A DNA stretch of 64,000 bases from Sabellastarte sp. h YS-2021 (lineage: Eukaryota; Annelida; Polychaeta; Sabellida; Sabellidae), in the NCBI GenBank assembly GCA_964017235.1, contig OZ024929.1:59739603-59803602 (forward strand), read 5' to 3'. The position numbers and the translations under genes were made by a program. The notes beneath the pieces were generated by a model that ran no database searches, was not told the origin of the DNA, and worked only from the letters and a program-made list of their open reading frames with translations. This document shows, one piece after another, positions 11,458-24,627 of the stretch (positions are counted from its first letter, which is position 1; each line of letters opens with the position of its first letter).

Positions 11458-12600
11458 GTCTCCCACACCATCCCTGGTTTCCATTATGACAGGTGTTGTG
11501 TTTTTCTTGTAATTACATTTCTGCCCCTCCTAGTGCATCTAACTGCAATCACCTCCTTACAGAGGGGTTAACCTATGTTGTAATTTCATAAGAATCCATA
11601 TTGTAAGCCATAAAGGCCACAACTATTTCAGCAAGAAACCTTACAGCCATAAATCCTGCTTTTAAACTGGTCCAGAGTACAGCTGAAGGGATACCCTTTC
11701 AAGAAGATATTTGTAATTTGTACTTTGTGATATTGTACGTTCTGGTTTTGACTGTACATATTTGAAATTAACATGTTTTTGATATTATACGTTATAGGTT
11801 TCATATGTAACATGTTTACAAGTTGAAAATATAGAAAGAAAGTGTATAATAAACGGGACATGGTATATTTCTTTGCAACCTGCACACCAATAACCCTTTT
11901 GACCAATCAAGAAATTGTTGAATAGAATATATTAGTGAAACACCCTCTTTACCCAGTCATTTTAGACAAAGACTTTTAAAGGCAAAGACCTTTATTTGAA
12001 AAAGTAGAAAAGGACAAAGGCTTTCAGGATTAAAAAACAAAAGGGTACAAATTGTAAGTTATGTTTGAAGCACTGTAGTGTCATAAAGAAGGAATGAATT
12101 TCCACACAATTCATAATTGCAAAGGTATAAAACACTCAAGATATTGATAAGAGTGCTTTTTGTTGCACACTGAAAATCACAAACCAAACCTTGTAAACAA
12201 ACATAAGCTTTTGTTTAAAAGAGGCCAGGGAAGAGGTAAAATAGCAGACACATTATGTAACAGAGGAAGCACAGCAGGGCTTAAGTGAGTGGAGGAGGGG
12301 CTTTAAATGAATGTCCTTCCCAGATAGATAGAACACACAAGCCAATACAGAGTAGTGCAGTAGCAGAAAGAAGGAAAGGGGCAACTTATTCATTTTCAAT
12401 TAGCTGGAGCTCTGTAAAATACTGTATAAGCAAGACATGGCCATGAGAAATCCCCCATACAGAGAGGCAATTCTTGTGTCCCATGCATTTTTATTTAAGT
12501 GAGGGGAATGCGGGATGGAGCAGATGAGAATAGAAGAAAGAGTCACTGAAATAAAATGCAGATGTAAGGAAAAGATTATTTACTGCAGTAGAATGTTTAG
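11458..12600. other. Unassigned AT-rich sequence inside F1
   Basis: No convincing ORF, repeat or RNA signal. Absent from F2, so it is either an insertion in F1 or a loss from F2. Confidence 0.35.
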
Positions 12601-13074
12601 GTTTCACAGCAATTACTTAATTATGCAAGGAGCTACAGATCTGAAACTTTACTACGGCTAAACCCCCTTTTTTGACATAAAGGTGACCTTAAGATTGGAG
12701 ATACAGGGCTGAAACTTCGGCATGTGAAAGATTATCCAAAAATAGCTGAATAAGTTATTGCAACAAAACGCCGAAATCCTGACCATTTCTGAGATACGGA
12801 CCAAGTACCCATTTTTACAAAATTTACGAAAACAAAACGCCTACCATTCAGATGTCTATGGTCCGATTGATGAGAAAATCCTTTCCGACCTTCTAAATTT
12901 GGTGTAGAATGTACGTGATAAATTTTATAACACAGGTGTGTGCGCTTTTTCCCAAAATGTGATGACCGGTTTTTATGAAAAATGCTTAAGGTTATGGAAA
13001 AATAACATATTTGAACAAAATGCTCTAAGCACAAGACTTTTCAAGTTATAAGTGATTTAGTGCATGATCTGAGG

Positions 13075-13610
13075 AATATTAATGCATTAAAATTTCCAAA
13101 ATTCATTTCCAACTTGAGCTTAATTTTATTAAATTTACAAAATGGAAGAAAGTAAAAGAAAAGAATACACATTCTAAAGAACAGCATAAACAGCTTGACT
13201 TTTTTGTTTCCATGAAGTGCACACACACATATATTTATATCTCTATCTATCATCTAAACCACACTAATACCCACTCTCCCTCCATCCACCCCCACATATA
13301 GAGGCAAATATTTTTTTCACCTGCATGTTAGTGCACTAAAGGAGAATTTCCAAAATTCATTTCCAACTTGATCTTAATTTTATTAAATGTACAAGTGTCA
13401 CACAAAATGGAAGAAAGTAAAAGAAAACAATACACATTCTAAAGAACAGCATAAACAGCTAGACTTTTTGGTTTCCATGAAGTGCACACACACATATATT
13501 TATATCTCTATCTATCATCTAAACCACACTAATACCCACTCTCCCCCCATCCACCCCCCACATATAGAGGCAAATCTTTTTTCACCTGCATGTTAGTGCA
13601 CTAAAGGAGA
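13075..13610 (+). repeat. Two tandem copies of a ~260-bp unit
   Basis: Both copies run from TTTCCAAAATTCATTTCCAAC to CACCTGCATGTTAGTGCAC, of which GTTAGTGCACTAAAGGAGA closes each unit. The same pair occurs in F2 (51,960-52,490). Copy 2 in F1 is followed by a G run of about 22 bp; in F2 the run is 7 bp. Confidence 0.8.
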
Positions 13611-13890
13611 GTGGGGGGGGGGGGGGGGGGGGGTTCTTTCTGGTTAGAAAGACTTTCCGTGAATGCAACTCTAGATAGATATCACACCAAAGCAAATACA
13701 GAGTTTGAGGAGGAAGCAGAAAGAGACAACTCATTCATTCATTTCCACTTAGTTGGAGCTACATAAAATACTGTACAAGAAAAACTGTTTATGAGAGAGT
13801 GCTTTTTTTTACAGTCATCTTATATTCTGAATGAAGTCAAGTCTATAAATTTGGAAAATTTAATAGTAATTTAAATTTTTATTAGAAATA

Positions 13891-14062
13891 CTTACCATTT
13901 CCTAACAGTAGCTATTTGTTGGAGCCATCCAACCCAATGGCCAACGCAGAGATGCGATTTTAAGGTTATGTAACAACCTTAACCAAGCCATTGGGTTACA
14001 GTAGTCCGTCCTCTCGCCAATTAGGTCACATGACCACATTGTTTACTTCATTATTTTTGTTG
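13891..14062 (+). repeat. Left inverted terminal repeat of DIRS-2
   Basis: From CTTACCATTTCCTAACAGTA to CATTATTTTTGTTG, matching the complement of 19,126-19,297 almost base for base over about 172 bp. Confidence 0.9.
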
Positions 14063-14106
14063 CAAGTAAAAGAATGACTTGCGGGGAGGCGGGAGGGAAA
14101 TATGAG

Positions 14107-14203
14107 TGTTAGGAAATGGTAAGTATTTCTAATAAAAATTTAAATTACTATTAAATTTTCCAATTTTATAGCGAAATACCCTTACCATTTCCTAACAGTA
14201 GCT
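14107..14203. repeat. Internal complementary region of DIRS-2
   Basis: The first half (14,107-14,161) is the complement of the left tip, 13,854-13,907. The second half (14,162-14,203) is the complement of the right tip, about 19,271-19,317. The seam reads ATTTTCC then AATTTTATAGCG. This is the circle-junction patch expected of a DIRS element. Confidence 0.9.
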
Positions 14204-17200
14204 GAATTCAGCCTTGTAGGATGGAGGGAATTCTTTTAAGAAAAACCACTACCCAACCTACAACTAAACAACATGAGAACTTCACAATGGAATTTACAGG
14301 CATTAATAACATATAAACTTCCAACAATCACAACATACAACTCCCAAAAAACTGAAAGTATGTAGTTGTAGTTCTCACAACTGCTGACAATGTTGGTGTT
14401 GCAGAAGGATGTCATACATAGATATCCCATCTACATTGTAACATCCGACCTCAAGACAAGGTCAAACCAACCTGAAAGTGTCATCAGCATAATGCCTAAT
14501 CCTTCCCAAGAAAGATTTAGGCAAGATTGATATCTAACTACAAACATCCAGCATTGCAGACATACCAGCCACAAACTGCAAATGTACCAATATAAGTATG
14601 AAACACATACTTATAAAGTAACAAAACTGTAACTGCAACTGTAGGACCCAATTTCAAATCTGACCCTATGACAACAGAGGTTTTTCAGATAGAAATTAGT
14701 ATACATACAATGCAATTTCCAATAACATGTATCAAGAAACTCATGTAAGGAAATCACCTATAAACTAAAGATGCAATCAAAAACCTACATCAATAGTTTC
14801 CGTGACTCAATCTTGACTCAATCAAGATGAAATAGGTGCCAAAAGATAAGTCTTATTAAGAAACTTTCTTAATGGCAGTAAAAACAAAAAATTTTGTTCT
14901 ATCCCAAACCTTTTGATTACCACCCCTAACAGGAACAGACAGACCCACATTGAGTCAAACTGATGTCCAAAGAGGCTAAGAGCTGGCATGACCACAGGCT
15001 TAATTGCAGTAGACCCATCCAAAGCAAACTGGATCTGGCAATTGATGGGCCAGAGTTACTTGTGACCAATTCTCCTTATAACTAAAGGAGGAATATGTCC
15101 AAGCATTAATGTCACTCCATTACCATGAATCCACAGAGACAAAAACCACTGACTCAGTTGCAGTAATTGCAGTAGGCCCATCTGAAACCAACTGGTTCAT
15201 GGCCAAAAAAGGCAGTTAATGACCAAAGTTACTTGTGACCAATCCTCCCTACAAGTAAGGGAAGCATGAATGTCACTACTTACTTGAAACCAAGACCAAA
15301 CATCTTGAAAGATAATAACTTCAAAAAAGCCTTCCTCACAAGCCCAACGGCTGTTTGATAAGAGCCTGAAGGACCAATGACAAAATCCAAAACTATTGGT
15401 TTGTCCCTTTTTAAAAGTTGCTAATCTAATATTAGCTCAACTTTTAGATACTTTTTACCCTTTCAGCGCCAAACCATCCGTAATTGCTGTTCTATAGCCC
15501 AGAATAGAGGATGGTATTAGTATGTTCCTTAAACTAGAATTTCAGGAAATTGCTCAATGTGGAATAGTGGGGTCTGAGATATAAACCTGGCTCTCTTCAC
15601 ACCACTTCCCAAAAAAGAACAATTGCTTCTCAGATTCTCCTTGAGGAGTGCTCCTTCATTGTTTCACCACTTCCTCTGGGAATCTTTCATAATATTCATG
15701 CCTGACTCCAGATGCCAATCATGAAGATTCAAATAGGCTAGATTGTTGTGAAGTCTGTTGCTGAAAAATTGAACTAACAGATTCACCCATTTAGGAGTCT
15801 TTGTGGAACAGATTCATAAGACACAAAAAACAAGATATCCCTGGCCACCCAATCATGATGATTCTACACCTGTAGGTGGTCATTAGTTGAATCACCTGAG
15901 GGATGAGGGCCACTGGACATAACTGACCAGACCCTCCCCCTGACATTCAATGCATCTGTTCCCCAAGCCCGACTGTCTGGGACATGAGACAGACACATTT
16001 ACATTACCTGCAGGACCAAGGCCCTGGGCAAAACATGTCTAATTGATTGAAAACCTGGCGACTCATAGCCCCTTTGGTTTGAATAACTAAACTTCTAGAC
16101 AAGGAATCTGGCAGAACATCTAGATTCCCTAGGATGTACTTTCGTGAATGTGAATCATTCTGGCATTTAATTAAACCATGATTATGCAGATTAAGGTACA
16201 TGTTACCTAAGAGTGGATGCCTCCCTGTCTGTTCATATAGGCAACCACTAATAAATTGTCAAGAGAAAATGAAACTGATTTCAATCCAGAAACTGACTTC
16301 TGAATCATTTTTTAAAATAACAACATTGCTTCCAATGTTATGTAATGTGGAGTCTTGACTCTTCCTGATGCCACAGACCAATGGCTGTGGATGACTCAAG
16401 AAGCACCCCAACCCATTAGGGAAGCTTCTGTGAATGGAGAGAAAACTGTGCTCCTGAAGGAGTGGTGAGTCCTCCTTCAAAATTGAACTAGAGGTCCACC
16501 ACTGAAGATGATCCCTGAACCAAAAAACCCAAGAAATGGGACATCCAGAGACTGAAGATATCAGCAGTGTTTCCAGATACCATTGGAATGACTTCATGTT
16601 CAGATAACCCAATGGTATGGTATTCTCCATTGAAGCCATGCTTTCAAAGTGACATGAGCTTCCCTGGAGATAAACGAGAAGCTTCCAACATGGTAACTGT
16701 CCTTGCCAGAAGACAATAGATTTCCTCTGAGTTGGGAAGACTAGCGCTACTCTGAGGTCGAATTGTAAACCAACAATTCGATTACTGGAGTTGGAAATAA
16801 ATCTGACTTTAGAAATTGTGATCCAACCCAAGCTTTCAACAAGATGCACCAACCAATAGATGTTTTCTTGGCATTGCTATCTACCCTGAGGTCGACTGTT
16901 TTGAATTTGTTCTCATTAGCCAACCGTCTATATACTGGCGAATACTGATGCCTTCTGCACGAGCCATCAGCTTCACCACTTTTGCTACCTTGGTGAACTG
17001 GAGAGGAACTGTAGCCATATTGCAGGGTAAGGCAGTGAACTGGTAGAATCTGTAGCCTCCAGCTGAGTCTACCGGTGACGAGTGTGTACCCATAAGAGTC
17101 GAGTGACGTCATCCACTCTCGTTATATAGACGAATTCCAAATATTAAACAATTCATATTGAGTAAGGTACATGCAAAGCTTGTTTACCTGACCTTAAGTA

Positions 17201-19125
17201 TACTGACAGTCATTTCTTCTTCACTAACCCCAAGAAATAGACTGTAACTGTAAACTTCCAACGATGTGACTGGTGATATCGCCCTTTTGTCGATCATTTC
17301 ATAAACAGCTTTTATCAAAATTGCTGTTTCTCCCGTTTTCTTTTCTTTTTTTTTTTTTTTAAACTTCTGCCAACCTCACTTCTAAAAAGTCTGGCTGAAT
17401 ATTCTTCTTTCCCAGGACTTGTATAGTACCAAACTGGAGAAAGGTTCCTTGAAACCACAGGAAGCCAGCTATCATCCCTGCTTCCATAGGCCTGTATAAG
17501 TAAGATCCACTCCCCTTTTAACCAGCTGAGGAGTAGGAGGCACTTGTAACTCTATTCCATGGTTTATTAGACCAGAACTAGAAGCATGCTCACTTCTAGA
17601 GTTACTAATCCTTGTTAATTATTTCCATGAAAACACTAGATGAAAATCCTCTGAACATCTAATTTGCCAGCAAGAGAACATCATTAGGAGTGAAAAATGC
17701 ATTGTAGGTTTGCTAAAGACATTCTAATTACATCCCTCCTGTTGAGTCACATGTTCTCAGACATGGGCAAACTGCAACAAGAAGATTTGGACACCAACTG
17801 GTTGACTGGACTAGAAATGCAAACATCATTGCACCCAGTCCAAAGCATAATGAAGTCTATAACATATCATAGTGATCCCTAGGATCCTCTAAATATGACC
17901 TGAACTGAAGGAGTGAGAATATACACGCTTCTTCTCTCTTACAGTCCCCTACCAGGGACCCTGTTTGAAAAGTGTCTGAAAGGTCATGTTCCTCCTGCAG
18001 ACCTGCTGTAACTAAGGAGCTGTCCAGGAAAGTAATGTATGTAAGGAAGTGCAAGCAAAACTTCTTCCTGCATAGCTGCTCTTTAAAACATCAGAGGCTT
18101 CAAACTCCTTGAAACCCAACATAAAAGCCACATTTCAATGCTGGCTGTTCACCCAAGGAATGTAAATGTGACCAAACAAAGGAGCATTCACAGAAACTGT
18201 GCCTGTTAAATCAATCCCTAGCCACTCAATAACAGTCAAGCAAAAGTAAAATAAGGAATAGATTCCTTGTAATGAGATGAATCATAATCACCATCTCCTG
18301 ACAACCTGAATTCTAAACCTTTTGAGAGGTATAGAAACCCGATTGTACTAAATTCTTGTGCAAAACCATAGAATCAAAAGCCTCTCCTTGTAGATATGAA
18401 TGACACTCCCGGACATCTGACAACCCGAATTCTGACCTTCTGAGAGGTATAGAATACTCGATTGTGCATGACCTCACACAGGTATTTCCTCTGGTGAATG
18501 TTTTGACTGGACCTCGACGGAAGAGTTTTCCGAAGAAGTAGTATTTCCTGCATTCAAAACTCCTCCACGATGCCGTGTCCATGGCAACGTAAATGGCCGC
18601 CCCCAAGGGAGATTCCTTCTACTGACTCGTCGACAATCAATTCGACTGGGATGTATATTGTGATAAAAAAACTGCTTTCAACGCCTGGCTATTAGAACCC
18701 GACGTGAACAGCCATAACGGCCACTCGAATTGTCATTCTCATCCAAGATGGCGTCTTCCAGATCGCTTCTGTTATTGAAGAGTACATTCTTTGTAAACAT
18801 GTATGCTGCAAAATTATAGCTTCCAACGTCCAGCAAACTGAACCGAACGACTGGCAAGCTAAATAAAAATATTATTGTTGCATAATGACCCTCTTTATGT
18901 TAATGTATTTCCTCGAGGTTGAAGACGATGAAACCTCGAAGTCACCATCCAAAAGTCCTTTATTTGCATAAAATAATGCATACCTTCGAAGATTTAACAA
19001 AGGTATAAGTTCTGTATGATATACATTAAAATAATAAGTGAGATTGACTGTAAAATCTCAAGAAATAAATAAAACCTTGACAAAAACTTCTCCTAATTTC
19101 CAAAGACGTCCTTACTGATGATGGC

Positions 19126-19297
19126 CAACAAAAATAATGAAGTAAACAATGTGGTCATGTGACCTAATTGGCGGGAGGACGGACTACTGTAACCCAATGG
19201 CTTGGTTAAGGTTGTTACATAACCTTAAAATCGCATCTCTGCGTTGGCCATTGGGTTGGATGGCTCCAACAAATAGCTACTGTTAGGAAATGGTAAG
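19126..19297 (-). repeat. Right inverted terminal repeat of DIRS-2
   Basis: Complement of 13,891-14,062. The outer tip after it (19,298-19,317, ending in CGCTATAAAATTG) differs from the left tip, as is normal for the order. Confidence 0.9.
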
Positions 19298-19843
19298 GGT
19301 ATTTCGCTATAAAATTGACCAATTTACATAGTCTATGTGAACAAGTGAATTTCGAAAAAGTACCTACATCCTCAACTTCTTCTGCAAAAGAAAAGTTGAA
19401 TAAATTAAAGCTTTTTTCCAAAAAGAAAAAGTTATATCCCCACAATTCCAACACTGATCAGTTGCAATATGTTAATAACCACATCAGTGCATCATAAATA
19501 CCTCATTTTTGTCTTTGAATATGTCATAACATCATAAACACTAAGAGATTAGGTTTGCCAGATAGCATAAATATTTTTTGAGTATACATATGCCAGGTGA
19601 GGTTTTAAAAAGTGTTAAAATAAATGAGGAGGGAGGAAGAAGTATATATTTATCATGTAAAGATGGGCAAAAGCTCTTAAGTACAGGAATTTTAAGTGAA
19701 ACATTATACAAAATCTTACTTAAGTATAATCAATGTCAAGTTAAAGTGAGCATAAATATTTTTGAAGTATACATATGCCAGGTGTGGTTTTAAAAAGTGC
19801 TAAAATAAATGAGGAGGGAGCGAGAAGTATATATTTATCGTGT

Positions 19844-20181
19844 ATTTATCGTATCTGCCACTGTGGCCTAGCGGGTAACACACTTGTCTAGGAACTCAGA
19901 GGACGTGGGTTCAATCCCAGGTACAGGCAGATACATAGTGGCTCGGATGACCACTTAAAATGGCGGTCCTCTGTCATTGGGTCCTATCCCCAGTGGCAGG
20001 TTAAAGAACCTCAAGGACGTTGATAAATGGTCATCCTTGAGCCTCTATCTTCCAGTTAGGGGAATGTCAGTTACTTGTGAGTTGGGGCTGTACCTGTACA
20101 GTTGGATTGGTTAAATAGCGCTTTGAGTCCTGTAGTATATGGAGATATTGCGCTGAGTATAAATACACAATACAAAAGTGT
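19844..20181 (+). mobile_element. tRNA-derived SINE
   Basis: A tRNA-like head at 19,854-19,931 has pairing ends TCTGCC and GGCAGA, an A-box-like TGGCCTAGCGG and a B box GGGTTCAATCCC. The body runs to a 3' part with AAATAGCGCTTTGAGTCC and an A-rich end ACACAATACAAAA, a layout common in animal SINEs. F2 carries the empty site (TTTATCGTGTTAAGACGG, near 53,232); here GTGT occurs on both sides, a very short duplication. It would be transcribed by RNA polymerase III from the internal boxes. I cannot assign a tRNA isotype. Confidence 0.8.
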
Positions 20182-21220
20182 TAAGACGGCCAAAGCCTCT
20201 TAAGTACAGGAATTTTAAGTGAAATGTTATACAAAGTGTTACTTAAGTATAATCCATGTCAAGTTAAACTGATGTTACTGAACAGTTAATCAGTTAGGGG
20301 TGGAAAACCCTCATTTTCACGTCAAGATGGCCATGACTGTACTTGTATTGGAACTCCAAGGTGGAAAGCAAATAAGAATGTCCCTATTGTCATCTTTAAA
20401 AGTGTAGAAAATTTAACCGAGCATAAAGTTTAGCTCAGGTCAGTTGAACAATAAGATAGCTGGAGGCTGAAACTTCCTTTTTCACTGTAAGGTGACCATA
20501 ACTTCATTCATATTGCAACTTTAAGGTGACCATAATATGAGAACGTCCCTTCAATATCAATATATGTTAGATATGGAAAAAGAAAGGAGCCAGACGGCTT
20601 TACTCAAATTTTATGACTTTAAGCAGGCCATATGTCCATTAACATTTTGAGTTTAAGGTCACCATAAAGTCAGGATATTCCTTTGGCAAATCGTAATATA
20701 TGTGGCAAGTTTGGCTGAAAAAGTGAAAAACTAAGTGAACTGGAGGGCTAAAACCCCCTTTTTTGACATTAAGGCGACCTAGGCGACCTTAAGATTGCAA
20801 ATACAGGGCTAAAACTTCGCCATGTGAAAGATTATCAAAAAGTAGCTGAATAAGTTATTCCAACAAAACGCCGAAATCCTCACCGTTTTTGAGATACAGA
20901 CCAAGTACCCATTTTTAAAAAATTTACGAAAATAAAACGCCTCCCATTCAGGCATCTATGGTCCGATTGATGAGAAAATCCTTTCCGACCTTGGAAATTT
21001 GGTGTAGAATGTACGTGATAAATTTTATAATACAGGTGTGTGTCCTTTTTTCCAAAACGCGATGACGGGGTGTTTTGGAGTTATGCTTAAGGTTACCTTA
21101 AGTAAAGCTTAAGGTCTGCGCAAAGTATCCCAAAAATTTTTCCCGCCCGTATAGTTTTAAAGAAAGGTAAGAAGGAAAGAAAAATATGAAAGGCTAAGAA
21201 GTTATTCAAGGGAGACCATA
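20182..21220 (+). repeat. 3' part of F1 (shared with F3)
   Basis: Matches 57,481-58,130 from AAAGGAGCCAGA onward, including CTCACCGTTTTTGAGATACA and AAGTTATTCAAGGGAGACCA. It stops at the DIRS-A junction before the F3 hairpin sequence. Confidence 0.75.
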
Positions 21221-24200
21221 GTCCTGCAACTTCTCCACCACTTTACTCAAGATGGCTGCTGGTGGGAAGGCATATGGATCCTGATTCTCCCAGGACAGGC
21301 TGGGTGCATCCACTACCCATGCTTGGGGGTCTGGAACCGGTGAAACAAATTGTTGAACCTGGTGAAAAACAGGTCCACTTGGGGCTGGTGCCACCGGGAA
21401 CAAATGGCTTGGAAGACCTCTGGGTGAAGGGACCATTCTGTTTGAATGGTTTGGCCTAGTCTGGATAGTTTGTCTGCTATCACATTCAACCGGCCTGGGA
21501 TGTTTCGAGCTTTGAGTGTTACCTGTCTCCTGGTACACCAGGTCAGGATTCTCCACAGACTTCATCCCCCCCTTCCTTGTTGATATAGGCAGCCACTGTT
21601 GTGTTGTCTGTGGCCACCAGGATTATATTGTTTCAACAGAGGTCTCGGAACTCTTTTAGGGCCAGAAAGACCGTCTTTAGTTCCAAGTGGTTTCTATGCA
21701 ACCTGCTTTCTGGAAGGGACCAGGTTCCCCTTGCAGTGCGCTCGTTTAAGTGAGTGCCAACCCTTCTTTTGATGTGTCTGTAAATATCTGCAGAGCATGT
21801 TTTAGTGGGTGTAATGGTTGACCTGGTAGTACATTGCTTTCCTCCAGCCACCACCTTAAGTGGGGGTGGAGCGACCTGGGGACTGGTATCACCTTTTCTA
21901 GTGATTTCTGGTAACCTCCAGTTGTTCTTCAAGTGCAACTGTATGGGTCTGATATGAAGTCGACCTAGATGGACCTGCTTTTCTGTGACTGTCAGAAGCC
22001 CTATGAGGCACATGAACTGCTGGACCGGACACACCAGACCAGACAGAACTGTCTGAATTTTGTGTGTCAAGGCCTGCCAACGCTCTGGTGTGGGTCTGAC
22101 CTTGCCCTCTTTCAAGTCGAACTGGTAACCTACGAACTTAAGTTGAAAACCTGTTTTGGATCCAGTTCTGACTTCCTTGTTCATCAGCCAACCTAGTTCT
22201 CGACAGAGAGCCACCAAGGTCTGTGTATGCTAGAGACAAGTTTGGTGGGATGTTGCTCTCACCAACCAGTCGTCTAGGTACTAGTGGATTCTTATACCCC
22301 TCTGTAAGGCCATCAGTTTGACCTCTTTGGCCACCACTGTGAGCTCCATGGGTGCTGTGGTCAGATCAAAGGGCAGGGCCTTGAATTGGTAGGAGCGACC
22401 CTGGACGTGAAAACGCATGTACTTCCTGGACTGACTGTGAATTGGTATGTGGAAGTATGCGTCCTTGAAATCTATGGAGGTTACCCACTCCCTGCCTGTA
22501 GGGAGGTTCTTATTGTCTCTGGTGTCTCCATATTGAACGACTCTGTGTTTAGGAAGGTGTTCAAGGTGCTCAGGTCCAAGATAGGTCTCCTCCGGTTGTT
22601 GGGTTTGGTTACCAAAAATAACCGGTTGTAAAACCCCAGGGAGTTTTGGTTTTCTATGGTTCTACTGCATTTTTGTTCACCAGCTGATACAGTGCCTCCA
22701 AACAGTTGAGATTTTTGTGAGGGTTGGTACAGCTGCTTACGACAGTTGGTGATCTGGTTAGGTTGGGTCTGAACCGGAAGGAAAGGGTGTAGTCGTCTCC
22801 CAGTGCTGTTACTACCTTTGGACTCGCCCCCAGGGTTTCCCATTTTTCCCCAAACTGGTGCAGCCTTGCCCCTACAGGTAGATCTATGGCAGCAATTGTG
22901 ACATTTGTGACAAGATTTACAGAGCTCAAGTGACCTACACATTTTCACAGATTTTATTTCTGTATAATTTTGACAATAATTGGGATTTACGCCTTTCTTT
23001 TGTGGCAACCCTCTAACAGAATGAGCATTTGCAACACAAGTAAATTTACAGTCTCGCTCTTGTTGGTCAAGTCTCTGTCCTTGGCTGTCACTGGTGAAGG
23101 GTTCAAACCTCTCTGACCGGGCACACGTACACAGTCCTTCAGCCCGGTAACACACTTTACACAGTGATTGTCACTTACAATTTTTAGAACCCTTGGCCAG
23201 TTTCTGTGAGAAAGTTGTAGGCTTGCCACGACCTTTCTTTCCCTGCTGGCGCTCACGTATTTGCTTCCAAGCTGGGATAGAAGACTTCCTGTCCGGTTGA
23301 TGAGAAGGTTTGTCATTGCAAGCATATGGATAGAAACGACTGGGTTTCCTGTGTGACTGGTTAGAAGAACGCCTCTCCTCACTTCTAGAAACCTCTTCCT
23401 CAGCTTTAATGAGAAGCTGGTCTGGGAAAAGTGACTGTAAATGTACTGGAGCAGTGCGCAGTGCAGTGAGCATATCTTGCTTCACACCAGCATGTAAATA
23501 ATCCAGGTAGCTGTCTCTACGCGCAAAAGTGAAATTTGCGGCACTAATGAACACACCTTCTGATAAGTCCTGTATTGTCCTGGCAATGGCTTCGGAGATT
23601 GACCGGTTAAATGTAACCAAATACTCCAGTTCATCCACAGCTTGCTGCATTCTTTCAGAGGACTTGCCCTTGCTTTTGTCCATGTGCAAGCTCTTGAGTT
23701 GTGTAGACATCGCGTCCTGTACTCTAGTTAAACACCTTGACAACCCCGGCAGCCTGATTGCACATTACAGTCTGTTCCCTGGCTGCTCTTTCCCAGCGTC
23801 TCAAAATGTCCTGGCTAAGGGGCCTGGAGGGTGGGGCAGCAGGTAAATTACTTCTGGCCACCCTAATGAATACACTATTCAGCTTTGCCAGTTCAGGAGA
23901 CCAGGAACACACAGTGGACAAATCAGAGTCTTTCTTGTCAGCATGCATGTTGTACCATCTAGAGGACCTGGGTGGCTTGACAAACTGGTCCCTGAGAAGC
24001 CCAGCAGTTTCTGTGTTCCTTGTGGGGTAGCCTTCAGTGATGGTGAGGTTCAACTTTTCCACCTTCCTGCAAAGCCAGTCATCTACAGGTAATTTCACAG
24101 ATACCTTCCCGGTTGGCTGGACTCGGGAACCCGCTAAAAGATTATTATCTGAAGATAAAACACTGTCGAATTCAGGGATCTTGTGCCAGTCCATGAATGA

Positions 24201-24627
24201 CCTCACTCCTCTGATGGTCTTCCTCAGAGAGTTCTTGGTCACCGGAATTTTCTTTGTCTGGGGAGCCGTACCGGAAGTTGTCACCAACAGGGGAACCAGG
24301 CTCACTCTGCAGATCTTCCTCACTGTCAGACTGCACAGCAATACCGGTACCAGATAGCATAACCTCAGGACCCGCATCGGGAGCCTCAACAGGCTGGGTG
24401 GCCATCCCTGCACCGGGAGCATCAACAGACTGGATGGCATTCTGTTGGATCTCATCTCCCCTTCTCACCACTTCAGTACCGGGACCCTCAACAGGGCGGG
24501 TAGCACTCTTACTGGCTGCTTCACTGACAAACACAGCTTCACTGGTGGTCTGAGCAAGACTGGGACCGGCACCCTTAACAGTCACACCAGAGGACAAGCC
24601 ACTGGTGGAGGTTCCAGGATAAAAAAA

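Larger units (their letters stand above)
13854..19317 (-). mobile_element. Second DIRS-type fossil (DIRS-2) with complete end structure, nested in F1
   Basis: About 5.46 kb. It has long inverted terminal repeats (13,891-14,062 and 19,126-19,297), unequal outer tips, and an internal complementary region (14,107-14,203) that joins the complements of both tips. The coding strand is minus. A reverse transcriptase region is recognisable at about 17,100-16,260 (YIDGWLM and an LQFDLR-like segment), RNase H-like sequence at about 16,260-16,000, and a linker resembling that of DIRS-A near 15,750-15,650. Gag and recombinase regions are too decayed to outline. It is broken many times over. The site is CTATAAATTTG / ACCAATTTAC without target duplication; the empty form is in F2 near 52,705-52,725. 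It is younger than the F1/F2 split. Confidence 0.8.
9708..21220 (+). mobile_element. Helentron-like element, family F copy 1 (F1), inserted in DIRS-A
   Basis: The 5' end AACTAGAAAAATATTTTTGC at 9,708 is followed by CGAAGCGACCCTGATCA. F2 (51,536) shares this end, and F3 supplies the 3' end (TGATCAGTCGAACTTCG, then a hairpin at 58,176-58,197). F1 stops at the DIRS junction about 21,220, so its last roughly 80 bp, including the hairpin, are missing. Recognisable F sequence is 9,708-9,855, 12,600-13,853, 19,318-19,843 and 20,182-21,220. The rest is a foldback region, a second DIRS fossil and a SINE. Confidence 0.65.

Noticed and set aside
10200-11460. Telomere-like or ciliate-type AAAACCCC sequence
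   Set aside because: The motif is embedded in a longer GTGGAGAAAACCCCTC unit within inverted arms and is not a simple tandem telomere repeat.
19854-19931. Functional tRNA gene
   Set aside because: Acceptor-like ends and A and B boxes are present, but it is followed by a SINE body and absent from the matching site in F2. It is a SINE head.
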